64,000 nucleotides of DNA from Apostichopus japonicus (Eukaryota > Echinodermata > Holothuroidea > Aspidochirotida > Stichopodidae): the NCBI RefSeq assembly GCF_037975245.1, contig NC_092569.1, forward strand, positions 28,619,668-28,683,667, given 5' to 3'. Every line of letters begins with the position of its first letter. The first letter of the stretch is position 1. A program made the translations under genes and the position numbers. Below the pieces are notes generated by a model. It searched no databases and was not told the DNA's origin. It saw nothing but the letters and a program-made list of their open reading frames with translations. Shown here piece after piece: positions 25,052 through 36,071 of this stretch.

Positions 25052-26290
25052 CCTAGGCCCCTAGGCCTATTAGGCTTTCAGTGATAGCCACATTAGCATT
25101 GTACTGGTGTTCAGACAGCTTTTCCTAGGAAGGACCAGGGTAAGTTTGTTTGATGGGTACGTATAAAAGAGGAGCCGGCCATGGCATCACAACTTTGATA
25201 AGACTATAAAAATTGTATAAGGTTATGTTTTATTTATAAGGATATATATAAGATGTATAAGGTTATAAGAAGTATGTTTAGCTTTCTTTTGAACCTGTAA
25301 TGTTTGACATCAAATGTACAAAGAATTAAAATAAAATAACAAAATGGAGAGGAACTGAGGTGGCTATTAGGGGAAGAGGAGGCAACCTATCACTTGGATA
25401 TAAAAACTTGTAATCTTCTTTTACATTATTTTTTCCAAGTCATAAATCCATGAAATCTTCATGTCCGAAAAATTGAGATGGAAAAACGTGGGTTGTTTTG
25501 ATATCTAGAAGTGGACACAGTTTTGATGGTAGTCACCACTACAGTCTACAGTAACATACAGTAGGTCAATAGGCCTAGCTCTCAAGGCAGGCATCAAGAA
25601 TATGGTCGAGTTGTTCGCCTCTTCTAATTTGGCTGTTGTCATTGACGTCAAACTATATGACCAAAAAGTCCAACAGAGACTGACCTAAGATGAAGGATAC
25701 CACATAAAAAACAAGTTCTTAAATATTCTATGACATTACTAAACCTTGCAACGTCGTTCTTTCGACTAACAGGCAATGAGTGCTAAAGGCAAGACTAGCA
25801 GGATAAAGTGTAACCTGCAGAGACTATTCGTGGCAGAGTAGCAAAAATGCAAGTTATATATTTGTTGTACCATGATTGATATTGATAATTGTAGAGACAG
25901 AGCAAAGATTTGAAATTAGGAATCAAAATTAAAACTTCCAGTATTGAGATACTGCATCATTGATGCTCTTGTTTCTTTTTTTTTCTCTCATCTTTTCCTT
26001 ACCCGGGGGGTAAGGAAAAAAAATGTTTTGCTAGGTCTACGAGTATACATTTCTATGAAATTTGAAACAAGGATGGCAAGACAAACCACAAACAAATCAC
26101 ACATGCGCATGTATCGTCAGACTTAGAATAGGTCCCATGTAAGTGGTGGCTAAAGTGATGAAGGCATCAAAATAAATCAGTGGTTGTTAGTTGGAGTCCT
26201 CACGCAAGTTACGTTGGTTGCTAGGTGGATCTGCAGATCTGGTAAACAGGTGAATTCTGGTTGAAGCGTACTTTGTAACCACCGTGTACC
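24138..26290. other. AT-rich intronic or intergenic DNA, no gene seen
   Basis: Contains a (TA)n run at about 25019-25048 and CTAGGCCTAGG-type short palindromes beside it. Nothing else was recognised. Confidence 0.45.
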
Positions 26291-26957
26291 CAGGGACGTA
26301 GCTAGGGCCTGATGATTGAGGGTGGGGGGTGTAGTGGCGGAAACTCCAACTGGATGGGTTTTGAAGCCAGGAAATTCCGACTGCTGCTTTGTACCCCCCC
26401 ACCACCCTCGCGCTACTCGTCAACGATACGGTCAGTGTCAGTCAGACACCAAATCTTTCGCGACTGCACTTTTGTTCTGAACTTTTTTCGATACATTTGT
26501 ACCCACTGGCACTCATTTCACAAACTTATTAGCCCCCCCCCATCCCAACCAAATATTTTTGTATAAATTCGGGCAAAAATTTTGGTTATATTTTTCGGGC
26601 AAGTTGTTACAACCCCCCCTCCCCCCTCCTCCAAATCAAATTGGGCTCCTATGTTTATGACGGTAGTTCTATTAGGCATTTTTTTGGAGTATTCAATATC
26701 ATACGAAGTTTTGTATGGTGGTACAATTTCTCAAAGCAGCAAGGAAAACGTGGTAAATATGACAGATTAAAGGTCAATTTCGACCGAAATTTTTCAATTT
26801 TTAGGTCATGCACAATCACAGGATTAATGAAGAGGCCTAGATAAACTAGAGTGCGACAGTCGGAAATTCCGACTGTCGCACTCCAATTTTCCAACTATCG
26901 TCAGTTTTACCAAGTTTGGGGTGAGACACCCCCACCCCCCCTCCAGAGACGTCCCTG
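26291..26957. mobile_element. hAT-type MITE (CAGGGACGT termini), 8-bp target duplication
   Basis: Flanked by CGTGTACC (26283-26290) and CATGTACC (26958-26965), matching at 7 of 8. The inverted termini are CAGGGACGTAGC and CAGGGACGTCTC. It contains a decayed 26530-26665 segment related to the CATAGGCGTAGGAG family and a near-perfect palindrome at 26849-26883. Confidence 0.82.
26849..26883. repeat. 35-bp palindrome, 17-bp perfect arms
   Basis: GAGTGCGACAGTCGGAA, one base A, then its exact reverse complement. A related GGAAATTCCGACTG piece occurs at about 26368 in the same MITE. Confidence 0.95.
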
Positions 26958-27182
26958 CATGTACCCAGTGTTCTCACTGTGGAGTAAACTCCGGTATCAC
27001 CCAACAACAAGGTAACATGGGATGCGCTGCCACGGAATATGCTCCCGATTTCATTTCCCCAATATTAGGGAACGGGCACCGTCTTTGAAACACCATCTAC
27101 AACTAAACAACAAATATGTACAGGCTTCGGCTCTAGCTATGAAGTGCTGTCTCTTATGATAATGACGGAGCGCATTAGTTTT

Positions 27183-27602
27183 CTACTGGAATCGCCCGAA
27201 GATGCGGCGTCTGTGATCCAAGAAACCAACGAATTTGTCTGCTAGCTTCTCAGGCTTCAACTGGGCTAGACTTTCGCGGTGAATATGGCACACCATCACA
27301 TGGTTCAGCCTCTGTTGAGTCATGGTGCTCCGTAGCCATGTCTTCAAACGCCTCAAAGCACTAAAAGATCTCTCGGCTTCCGTCAAACTGGTGGGGGAGA
27401 CGAGGAGTAACCGCAAGAGAGCTTCGACTTCACCAAACATAGCCCGTACCGCTGAATTCATCGACTTGAATATTTGTCTATACCCTTCAACCGACGACGA
27501 CTGGAACTGGCCTCGAAAGAAAGGCAGACTAAGCTTAAGATTGTCGGGGAGCTCAGGGTACCAACTCACAAGATCTGGGTGGAATTCTCCATTCAGCAAC
27601 AT
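27183..27602 (-). pseudogene. hAT transposase fragment (C-terminal dimerisation domain)
   Basis: Minus-strand frame of 139 codons matching the end of hAT transposases. The central block TEAERSFSALRRLKTWLRST, followed by MTQQRLNHVMVCHIHRE, is the hAT dimerisation signature, here of the ZMYM1-like vertebrate/invertebrate type. The N-terminal BED finger and the RNase H-like catalytic region are absent, and no other hAT-like frame lies beside it. The adjacent 27680-27790 carries a G tract, GTGGGGGGACGT and an outward terminus (reverse complement CATGGGCGTCAACCC), which could be the end of the parent element. Confidence 0.88.
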
Positions 27603-27679
27603 TGAGTGATATTCGATGATATGAATCCTGAGATGTGTAAGCCCTAACCAAATAGAGCCACGACACTACTCTTTTTCCA

Positions 27680-27775
27680 AATGTGTGTGGGGGGGGGGGG
27701 GGACATTTGATAGTGTGTCCCCCACCCATCGAATTGTGGGGGGACGTGTCCCTCCGTCCCCCCCTGGGTTGACGC
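27680..27775 (-). mobile_element. Candidate hAT-type terminal segment
   Basis: Read on the minus strand it begins CATGGGCGTCAACCC and continues through GGGACACGTCCCCCC to a C tract. The same segment recurs at 13355-13400 and 21140-21180. No partner end was matched. Confidence 0.45.
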
Positions 27776-28235
27776 CCATGGATGGACACTAGAAAAAAGA
27801 ACACTGTTCATCAAAGCTAGTGACCGTAAAACAAACAAAACAAACAAAAACGCTGCAGATTGATAGTATGTATCGTATGTTGTTGTGTGGTGCTGTGTAG
27901 TTCTCGTATAGCTTTAGTATAGTATACAGTAGATTGGTGACGTAATGACAGACTGTTGGTGTTCGTTGTGTAATAACTGTGACATTATATCTTTTCAAGG
28001 CAGTGGTTGGCTTGTTGCAGATCACTGTACATCAGGATGTATTAATATACATATCAAGAATTCTTCAAATATCTCTTAGAATTGGTACCAAGTGACTATA
28101 ACACTTGTAGACATATTGATTGCCTTATAAGCCAATTATTACGACAATTGTTATGTTTGTAAAAAACACAACCAGCTTGTACTAAATTTGAATTGAAATA
28201 TTAAGATTGTCATATTTTTTCCCTAAATTTTACAG

Positions 28236-28283
28236 ATTTTCCCAAAAACTTCCCTGCCCGTTCAGCAATTAAAGTAGCTGGCC
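28236..28283 (+). CDS. RidA copy, exon 5
   Basis: After the acceptor CTAAATTTTACAG the frame reads (Y)FPKNFPARSAIKVAGL, the family block that includes the substrate-pocket Arg of the PAR motif. Phase 1 entry fits exon 4. The 3' boundary is uncertain: GTAGTG or GTTAGT a few bases on. The closing exon was not found up to 35900. Confidence 0.85.
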
Positions 28284-28559
28284 TTGTAGTGGTTAGTGTT
28301 CTATGGGTAGCAGTATTTGGAATTTCTCATAGAAAATTCAGTATTTTACATAGTAATTTGATGTTTAGTTCATTGAACAGTCCAGCTTGCAGCTCTCTCC
28401 ATATCTGGAAATGCTTTTTTAATGGTTGAAACTTCTCAAGGCACCTTTAGCAGCATCTCATTGCAAATACTGTTGAGCTTTAAATTATTGCAAGGTTTCT
28501 TCTTTATAAAATTTGCTTGGAAAAGATTAGAGGAATTATGAAGTTAAAGGTTTACAGTC

Positions 28560-28860
28560 TTGTTTGAGACCAAAGGCCTCCTCACACAACTCATTGGTTA
28601 CTTGTCACACCCACACACCAAAGTGTGCACAATTCAAGCAATCCTTCCTGGGGCACTACAGTGCACCACATCTACGTGTCCCCTAAGGGAGTTCCCATAG
28701 GGTGCAGCCACAAACAGGTGCACGCAACTATATTTACAAATGTCCTCGCAAGTCCCCATTTATACACTTGGGTGAAGAGAGGCGATGGAGATAAAGTTCC
28801 CTGCCCAAGCACACAATGTATTAATGATTACGTGTCATTTGAGCACATTTGATAGATATG
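28560..28860. repeat. SINE-like repeat, tentative
   Basis: Contains ACTTGGGTGAAGAGAGGC, GATGGAGATAAAG and CTGCCCAAGCACACAA, a combination I associate with common short interspersed repeats of marine invertebrates. There are no clear A/B boxes or ends, so this is a weak call. Confidence 0.35.
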
Positions 28861-29401
28861 CTAATATTTTGCTTTTAAATATTTATCAAGATTGATGTTC
28901 TACCAGCCATATTCCTATTCCATTTTCTCTAATATCAACCACCTTAATCATCCTCCCATGGGTTTCATGCTGAGATGTTTATAAAGAACATTAAAGCTTG
29001 AAATGCTGGCCATTTTTCTTAAATCGCTCGGTTCCATTTCGAACGGTCTAGCTGAAGGTGTGTCTGGATGTGATGCAGTCTGTGGGTAATCTAAGAAGGG
29101 ACAGTGCCTCTGTAAACACATGCCAGCCTTTTGCAAGAAGAATTTGAATTGATTAAATGGATGCTTACTTTGTGAAATGTTAAACAATTGAACCTTTTTT
29201 GCTTCAAAATTGTGTTTTTGGGACTAAATGATGACAGAGACAAAAAAAAAGTGTGCAAAGTACTTTGAACTTTAAAACTTTGAACCGTTTTACAGAGTTG
29301 ATAAAAGTGTCTCCCACCATTGACGTACTAAGCATAATCATGCAGCTTTGTCAAGAGAGTAATTGGGGGGGGGGGGGCAAGAGTGTTACTGTGTTTTTTT
29401 T

Positions 29402-29480
29402 CCATAGGTTCAAATATTCTAATGATGATAGTGAGGAGGAAGATATAACACATGATTTGACAATTGATTTTGATATATAG
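29402..29480 (+). other. Candidate terminal exon, unknown acidic protein
   Basis: A textbook acceptor (GTGTTTTTTTTCCATAG) precedes about 24 codons ending in TAG at 29478-29480. The peptide is acidic (SNDDSEEEDITHD). An AATAAA lies at 29703. No upstream partner exon was identified, and it could be chance. Confidence 0.3.
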
Positions 29481-30229
29481 ATTAGTTGTACAGAAATAGA
29501 GACTACAGCACTGTGGGCTCATGGATCTAACTTTGAAGGCAGAACAAAATGGTACTTTGTATTCTTAAAGAAAGGGACAAGATGAGATCATCTGGATATC
29601 TTCTTTGAAAGCTTTAAGTACCAATGTCAAATACTGTATGAAAGTTAGCACCCCTTCAATGAATTAAAAAAATGTATATTTTTCAATCTTTTTGATATCC
29701 AGAATAAATCTGAAATTTAATTTTGATTTTGTGTCGAATGATCATTTCAGAATGCAAGAATCGAAATAGAATGCATAGCGTCATTTGGCCATGCCGTTCG
29801 ACCGATGAGCAAGCTGTGATTGGACGGTTGTCTATCTTGAAACTGATGACAATTGCCATGACAACTTCATCACCTCATTATAATAGTATAATTGCAAAAT
29901 TTGCTGCTGTAATAATGAAGAAATCATACAGATTCAATATATGTAAACACGAAATGGATTTTTGACTTTATAGGCAACAGTTTATAATGAAAGAGAAAAG
30001 TGGCTTCCATTCTTTTTTAATTTGATGCTTGGAAAGAAGACGGCGCATCCAGCCGAGATGCAGCGATCGATATGAAAATGAAACAATGACACTTTGCTTT
30101 ATGATGTTTGATTACAATGCAGACAAAACAGCATAAAGTACTTTGTGAAGTCAATTGCTAGGGATTTTTGAGAAGAGTAGATAGCACGAAACCTGCATAT
30201 GTCAATTTTAATTCAACATATGTCGATCT

Positions 30230-30482
30230 CTTCCACATATGTATGTATTGTATGTATTTAAGATCCTCCTGCAAGCAGGAACTCGGGAAGAAGCCTCATT
30301 GGCTTATCAAAGCCGCAAGCTGACCGAAATCAGTCTCTAAGATTCATATTTAACGTCCATGATTATGAATTGTCAATTGTCAACAACTCTGTAACTGGAC
30401 GACATACATTAATCTTGGAGTGACTCGAACTGGGGACCTTATGAATGGAAGGCACCGGCATTAACCACTGAGCTAACACTCC
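30230..30482 (-). mobile_element. tRNA-derived SINE
   Basis: On the minus strand a tRNA-like head occupies 30482-30416: GGAGTG and CACTCC pair as an acceptor stem. An A box lies in TAGCTCAGTGGTTAA and a B box in CAGTTCGAGTC. The D stem does not pair well and the anticodon is unclear, so it is a SINE head and not a working tRNA. The body runs to a 3' tail of ATACATACAATACATACATA type near 30230. Pol III internal promoter function is inferred. Confidence 0.82.
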
Positions 30483-30789
30483 TTAGTGTTGATTCCTTAT
30501 TGATATGTTGATTCCTTCCAATCGCAGCACTAGAAAACAACATGTGACACTTGTCGTCCAATGAGAGCATGAGAAACCGACAAATGTAAAGTTAATAAGA
30601 CAAAGGCCTATGTAGATTTCTTTCACATTTGACAGGTCTTTTCCCATCGAAGCACTAGAAAATATCATGTGACAATTGTGGTCCAATAAGAGCATGAAAA
30701 CCTGACATGTGTCAATTTACTTAGACTTATGTCAATTTAATTTGACGTATGTCGAGTTCGTCCAATCAGAGCACCAACATCTGTCAGTG

Positions 30790-30971
30790 TAATTCAACAT
30801 ATGTCGATTTCTATGGCAAGTTTAGAGAAGGAAAGGAGCGTGGCGAGTGTTACCTCGAACGCCTAGCGTTATTCTTCCAGGCTAATAACATACGCGATGA
30901 CAGAGCCGTGAGTACGTTCCTCACTGTGGTAGGTCCGGTAGCCTATGCGTTGTTAAAATCGCTATCGTCAC
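30790..30971 (+). pseudogene. Ty3/gypsy-type Gag fragment
   Basis: The frame reads KERGECYLERLALFFQANNI, then RDDRAVSTFLTVVGPVAYAL and LKSLSSP, the amino-terminal capsid motif of many Ty3/gypsy Gag proteins. It ends abruptly at the first unit of a 45-bp tandem repeat. No protease, RT or LTR is nearby. Confidence 0.75.
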
Positions 30972-31197
30972 CGACGGGCTACAATCCAGGCTTTGTCATA
31001 CTACGAGGATCGACCCCGTCAGGCTACAATCCAGTCTCCGCTGTACTATGAGGATCGACCCCGTGGGGCTACGATCCAGTCTCCGCTGTACTATAAGGAT
31101 CGACCCCGTCGGGCTAAAATCAAGTCTTCGTCGTACTATGAGGATCGACCCCATCGGGCTACAATCCAGGTTTAGCCGTACTTTGAGGATAGACCGC
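30972..31197 (+). repeat. 45-bp tandem repeat, five copies
   Basis: GAGGATCG anchors fall at 31005, 31050, 31095 (AAGGATCG), 31140 and 31185 (GAGGATAG), exactly 45 bp apart. The unit has a multiple of three bases, so frames stay open: one reads YYEDRPRxATIQSPL. It follows the Gag fragment directly. Confidence 0.93.
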
Positions 31198-31376
31198 AAA
31201 TTTGGCATATATTCCCAATGATGATGGATTTATTGTGTTTAACTAGTGTCATACGTTGCTACTCTATCGAAGTGGATGATATAGTAGAGAAAATCAAGGG
31301 ATACTCGTCAGTTCCATATACAATAATAAGTTTGATAATCAAACATCATTGACCCGTTTGTGACGCCCAGCTTGAT

Positions 31377-32070
31377 ATCCCAAGAAGATAAGCATGGGTA
31401 AACCTCATATTTGGTGTGTAGAAGTATCACATTGAGGGAAAGAAGCCTATTGTTTTTGGTAGAGGTCAAATTTCATTTTGGGTCACCAGTGGTCAAATTT
31501 TGAAAACCTTGCTAACTCGATATTGCAAGAAGAGAAGCGTGGGGAAAACCTCATTTTGGTGTGTAGAAGTAACACATTGATTACAAGAAGCGTATTGTTT
31601 TTGGTGGAGGTCAAATGTTATTTTGGGGTCATCAGCCGTCAAATTGTGAACATGATATTGCAAGAAGAGAACCTTGGACAGATCTAATATTTGGCTTGTA
31701 GATTACCATATTAAATTTATGGAGCCTATTATTGCTTTTGGTGGAGGTCATAGGTCATTTGAAGTCAACAAACGCCAACCATTTACTTCATCCCCCTCTT
31801 ACCTATCTCTCTACACTAACACACCTTCCTAAACATAATATCGCAAGGGTAGCTTGGACAGATCGCATATTTGTAATTGTACCACATTGAGTACAAGAAG
31901 CCTTGTTGTTGTGGGCGGAGGTCAATGGTCGTTTGAGTTCGCCATTGGTCAAATTGTGAAACCATGATTTACACAATTTTTCAACAAGGACAGATGTCAT
32001 ATTTAGTATGTTGATATATCTATCACATTTAGCACAAGAAGCCTGTTGTTGAGGTCAATGGTCATTTCAG
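31377..32070 (+). repeat. Degenerate long tandem repeat (~140-190 bp units)
   Basis: About five diverged units share GATATTGCAAGAAGAGAA, CATATTTGGTGTGTAGAAG, CACATTGA, CAAGAAGCCTATTG and GGTGGAGGTCAAATG. No coding frame persists. Confidence 0.8.
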
Positions 32071-33839
32071 GACAGCCTGTGTCATTGAGAATGTATTGTT
32101 TGTCACATCACACTGATTTTCACTGTATTACTATCATCAAGTATATGTTGTACTCCCTTACTATACATTACGTCAGATGCATGAAGAAACTGCTCATGTT
32201 ACATCATCGAAACCACATTACAGCTAGTCATTTTCAATGGTTTTTTAAGCACGCGAGGCTTATAATAAAAGATTTTCTAGTGCGCAGAAAAAAACGTTCA
32301 TCATAATATTTTCCACCGCCACTCATAAAACAGTACTGTTCGGTTTTAACCTTCTTAAACATTTCAACCAAATTCACAGCAATTAAATGAAAAGCCCCCT
32401 CTCGTAGAGTCAAAGTATAGGCCAACTTGGATATACGAGGAAGATTATTAACTGTGATTTCAACTGTTAATTAAGCCTAAATATGAACCGAAGTTGTTGG
32501 GAATATTTGCGGCACACAACGTTCATTCATAATTTGATTCTATACATGCTGGCAAGAAACCTTCACCCTGCAGGACTAACATGTAATTTGCAACATCAAC
32601 ATGTTTGTTTTCCTATGTTTAATTACACTATATTGTTTTGAATTAAGATTAGCTGTTTCAATTCAATTCAATATTTTTTCTTAATTTCTTTATTCCAGTA
32701 TAAATTATATAAAATGTATACCTAGGACCAATTATATATATGAAAACCGAATAATTAATTAATTAAATGAATTAGAACAGAGAGAGATTAAAATAAAAGA
32801 TATAGTGTGAACAGTCCAATTTTCCTCAATGAAACTACATTAGTCACTGATTAAGCGATTCGGTAAAACTGTGTTGAAAGCACTTGAATTTATATTAAGT
32901 TATAAATGAATTTAAATAAATTACCTTAAGGGATGTGAAGTTCACAATATGCCAATGACTGTGATGTATTCGATTTCAAATGCAACACAATTTTGAAGTA
33001 TTTATTTTGTATCTTACAACAACAACAAGTACCCTGAAACAAATTTATCATTGTACGTCTGACATCACATCTGCTTGCTTCAAGTTCACTTTTGGTCTCG
33101 GTATCAATCTGATGTTATCTGAAAACGTTGACTAGAAAATGAATTCAAACTTCAACTGGAAGCTTAGATTGTATTCCTCTTTCATCAGCCAAAAATATAC
33201 TTTCTCCCTGGAATAGCCTTTTTGTAAGTTTGGTTATCTATCGCCGACTGGTATCAGGGAAAATAAAATCCGTTGCCATAACATCCTCGAAAATGTCAAT
33301 AAACAAACTTTGATTATGGTCTGTTTTTTTTATATTTTTTTTTATCAATATGGAATATTTTATGACAGTTTTTGAAATTAATTAAGAACATCCATTTTAT
33401 ATTACAGTTTTCTATAGAAGACATGCGACCTTTTACACAACACTCAATCACAATAGGTATATGGATACATAATTGTCATTGCCACCGCTTTCTAACTGTT
33501 TACATACGTATGTGCTTCCAAGAAGCAACTCGAGAAATGGAAATTTTCGTCAAGATGTCACTTGTTCCTCACTCGGCAAATATCGCCTATGTTGACACGC
33601 TGTCGAGGTATACTTACATAGTGCTTCTATACATCTCGTCTGCATGTGCCGTAAATGTCACCGTCATAAAAGAAAATAAATCATTGCTTTTTAATATACA
33701 ATAATGAATAGACCTTCCTTTTTCAAAATATATCTATTCTTTGCCCAAAAATGGGAGGGGGGGGGGGGGGAGTTGGCGAGCACAAAATTTCGCCGCAGTC
33801 CATTCTGGGGTCAGATCTAAGGAAGGGGAGACCAATATC
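32071..33839. other. AT-rich DNA, no gene seen
   Basis: A 110-codon frame at 33372-33704 has no recognisable domain. A G tract lies at about 33757-33770. Confidence 0.45.
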
Positions 33840-34400
33840 CATGGGCGTATAGGAGCCCAATTGGTTTGGGTGCTGTAACGATTTGCCCGAAAAATGTAAG
33901 CAAAATTGAAGGGCGTACTGGTGAAACCCCCCTCACCTTTTGAGAATGTGTTACTAAATTAAAAGGTGCTAAACTTAGATGCATACTGGTACTACCATTG
34001 GAAGGAAACTTATGTATACAAGGTTATTCTCCCAATATATTTCTGTATATTATTTTCACTAGTTGGCGTCAAAAGTGTGTGTGGGGTGGGGGGGGGGTCG
34101 GCTATTCTTGCATGCCACCCCCTATGCACATAACTCCACAACATCAATGCCAGATAAGTCGGGCACGTTTAGAACGTTATAGACGTTTAGTTATAAACGT
34201 TAGTTATAAACGTTTAGAACGTTATAGTCTATTACTACCTTAGGCTGAGTTTTTATACGGACTTACTAACTCTCATCAAACAAGATTATTGTATATATTT
34301 TTGGCAGTGCCCGATACAAATATCAGAATATTGCCCGAATTTTCACAGGAATATCTTTTTGCGGGGGGGGGGGGGCTTCCCCTCGCCTTCTACGCCTATG
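33840..34400 (-). mobile_element. hAT-type MITE (CATAGGCGTAGGAG family), 8-bp target duplication
   Basis: Flanked by CCAATATC (33832-33839) and CCAATAAC (34401-34408), matching at 7 of 8. The termini are CATGGGCGTATAGGAG and, reverse-complemented, CATAGGCGTAGAAGG. It is in the opposite orientation to 22881-23355 and shares GGGCTCCTA, ATTTTTCGGGCAA and the terminal C/G tract (34363-34373). An internal block at 34165-34228 is an imperfect palindrome built of ACGTTTAGAACGTTATA. Confidence 0.88.
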
Positions 34401-34408
34401 CCAATAAC

Positions 34409-35340
34409 TTCTCTTTCAGAAATATGTTTAGGAAGGGGGCTTAGATGCAAAATGGTGCTATCATTTCTACAATTTAACAAACTTTTGCTATAGTGTACAC
34501 GACTCATTGTGTGTGTGCAAATTTTTAGCTCTCCATTTCTTACACTCATCTTAATATCTCCGTCAATGTCATCAAATTTATCATTTCCGATGCTATATGA
34601 ATATTCAAATTGATATTGTCCCAATCTTCTTACCGATTGGATCGTATTGTCAGTTACAGTAGTTAACCCTTTTATAGTGTAGTCAGTTGGTCCGTTTGTC
34701 AAATCCACACAACCTCATATCCATCTCAAGGTAATAATTTATAATAACTTCGTGACGATGACGTTTGAAAAAGGTTTCGCTGTCGCCTTGGAAAACGAAA
34801 ATGTTCCCTTCAAGGGTAATTGAGTCGTGCTGAGGTTTTTGAGGTAATCATACCTACTGGCTAAACAAGAGTACAGTACTGTACCCTTTCTATGCCCCTA
34901 CCTAAATCAGTCGGAAGAATTTTGGAATCCTCTTAATGTGAAGTTTTTCATCTTACCCCCCCCTCTCCCCGGTACAAAACAGTTGTTGCGCCCCTACTGT
35001 TAGCTGTAGAACAATAAAGGGCTGATCGGGGTCTGACAGATATCACGTGCAAATTCAAGTTTTCCTGATACACTAATAGTGTTGTGATATATGGCATTAC
35101 TGCCATGCTCATTGGTTACCAGAAGTCTCCCTTTACGAACTATATATGCGGATACACATGTGTTTTGCTAAAAACGTCATTTATAGTATTTGGTCACTTT
35201 TCAAGAGAATCGTGGTATCCGAGGCGTAGGAAGAAAGTTCAATTGAGGGATGGCAGGAAGGGGTGGGGTGTGGGTGGGGGGAGTAGAAACCTCGAAGGGC
35301 AGCAACAACCAATCATTTTCACAAGACTTGTTTTACAAAG
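34409..35340. other. Spacer; one unrecognised minus-strand frame
   Basis: A minus-strand frame over about 34401-34715 encodes VDLTNGPTDYTIKG and further non-repetitive residues, and then runs into the MITE. It has no domain I recognise and no convincing splice acceptor, so I do not call it a gene. Confidence 0.3.
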
Positions 35341-35663
35341 AAGAGAATTAATGCTTCAAATCTAACTAGCTGTGTTCAATCTATCTACGCATTGAAGGCT
35401 TAAACAGCCAATTGAGACTAAGCAATTTTCAGTGCATATTCAAATTGTCTGGGGTATCGTCTGTAAAACAATCGACCGCTCATCAGCTTCCAGACTTACA
35501 GAAGAGAATTAATGCTCCAAATCTAACTAGCTGTGTTCAATCTATCTGCGCATTGAAGGCATAAACAGCCAATTGAGACTAAGCAATTTTCATTGCATAT
35601 TCAAATTGTCTGGGGTATCGTCTGTAAAACAATCGACCACTCGATCAGCTTCCAGACTTACAT
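35341..35663 (+). repeat. 161-bp tandem duplication upstream of the FReD gene
   Basis: AAGAGAATTAATGCT occurs at 35341 and 35502 and the two copies are nearly identical. Differences are few, for example TCTACGC/TCTGCGC. It ends about 320 bp before the predicted start codon. Confidence 0.95.
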
Positions 35664-35835
35664 CGTGATCAACTAATTGATATGATGTGAATACGGAATT
35701 GTGTACAACCAGCTCCATGTTGTAATCACAATGTTGAACTTGAATATGCATGAAACATTACATACGTCATCCACCATCATGACCAATTAAAAGTCACTAT
35801 ATGGGTGACTTTATTGGACGCTTTATGAAGATGGT

Positions 35836-35860
35836 AATAAATACTGGCAGACGGTCAGTA
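35836..35860 (+). promoter_or_regulatory. Possible core promoter of the second FReD gene
   Basis: AATAAATA at 35836-35843 and an initiator-like TCAGTA about 20 bases later, 120 bases before the ATG. The spacing is short for a TATA-Inr pair, so this is a guess. Confidence 0.22.
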
Positions 35861-35980
35861 ATTCTTCATTAGTATCACAGAACGGCAAGACATACATGAT
35901 ACGTACCTACTTACCACAGGAAAAGACACATTTGATAAACTTAGATTGTTTTTCCCTTTCTGCCTCTGGATTTGTTCAAA

Positions 35981-36071
35981 ATGGAGAAAGGAGGATTAAA
36001 GCAGTGTCGATCACCTTTATTTATTCATCTTCTGATTGCTGTCATTCTGCTTCTTGGAGGAAGGTCTCAAG
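35981..36071 (+). CDS. FReD gene 2, exon 1: signal peptide
   Basis: ATG at 35981 opens 30 codons plus one base, ending in a GTAGGC donor. The peptide is a secretion signal: a basic start (MEKGGLKQCR), a hydrophobic core (PLFIHLLIAVILLLGG) and a polar end (RSQ). It ends in phase 1. The next exon in phase is at 43400, so the first intron is about 7.3 kb. The product would be a secreted fibrinogen-like lectin. Too short for homology search on its own; the call rests on signal-peptide form, splice consensus and phase. Confidence 0.72.

Larger units (their letters stand above)
17923..28283 (+). pseudogene. RidA (YjgF/YER057c/UK114) gene copy, broken
   Basis: RidA enzymes are small trimeric reactive-intermediate deaminases that hydrolyse 2-iminobutanoate/2-iminopropanoate to the keto acid. 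Five collinear pieces match the family in order: the start MAAPIPI, then SPVVIDGKTAYLSGQLGLDP, NNIGRVLRSQGLSYEDV, VKVTVFLTDLNDFSK and NEVYRQ, and FPKNFPARSAIKVAGL. Split-codon phases agree at exon 1/2 and 4/5. Three defects are visible. The donor after piece 3 (20656) reads TT where GT is expected. One base is missing in piece 4, making a TGA at 20828-20830. No proper acceptor precedes piece 3, which carries a short duplication (TTTAACAACATT). The last exon (normally LPKG-LVEIEAIA) was not found. The short N-terminus also lacks the usual IGPY motif. I call it a pseudogene; assembly error in the one-base lesion is possible, but the splice defect argues against an intact gene. Confidence 0.8.

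Noticed and set aside
25590-25680. KNMVELFASSNLAVV-like stretch resembling the RidA helix
   Set aside because: Out of order with the better matching piece at 20598 and downstream of exon 4; a stop follows and no donor is seen.
30416-30482. A functional tRNA gene
   Set aside because: The D stem and anticodon stem do not form properly and a SINE body follows.
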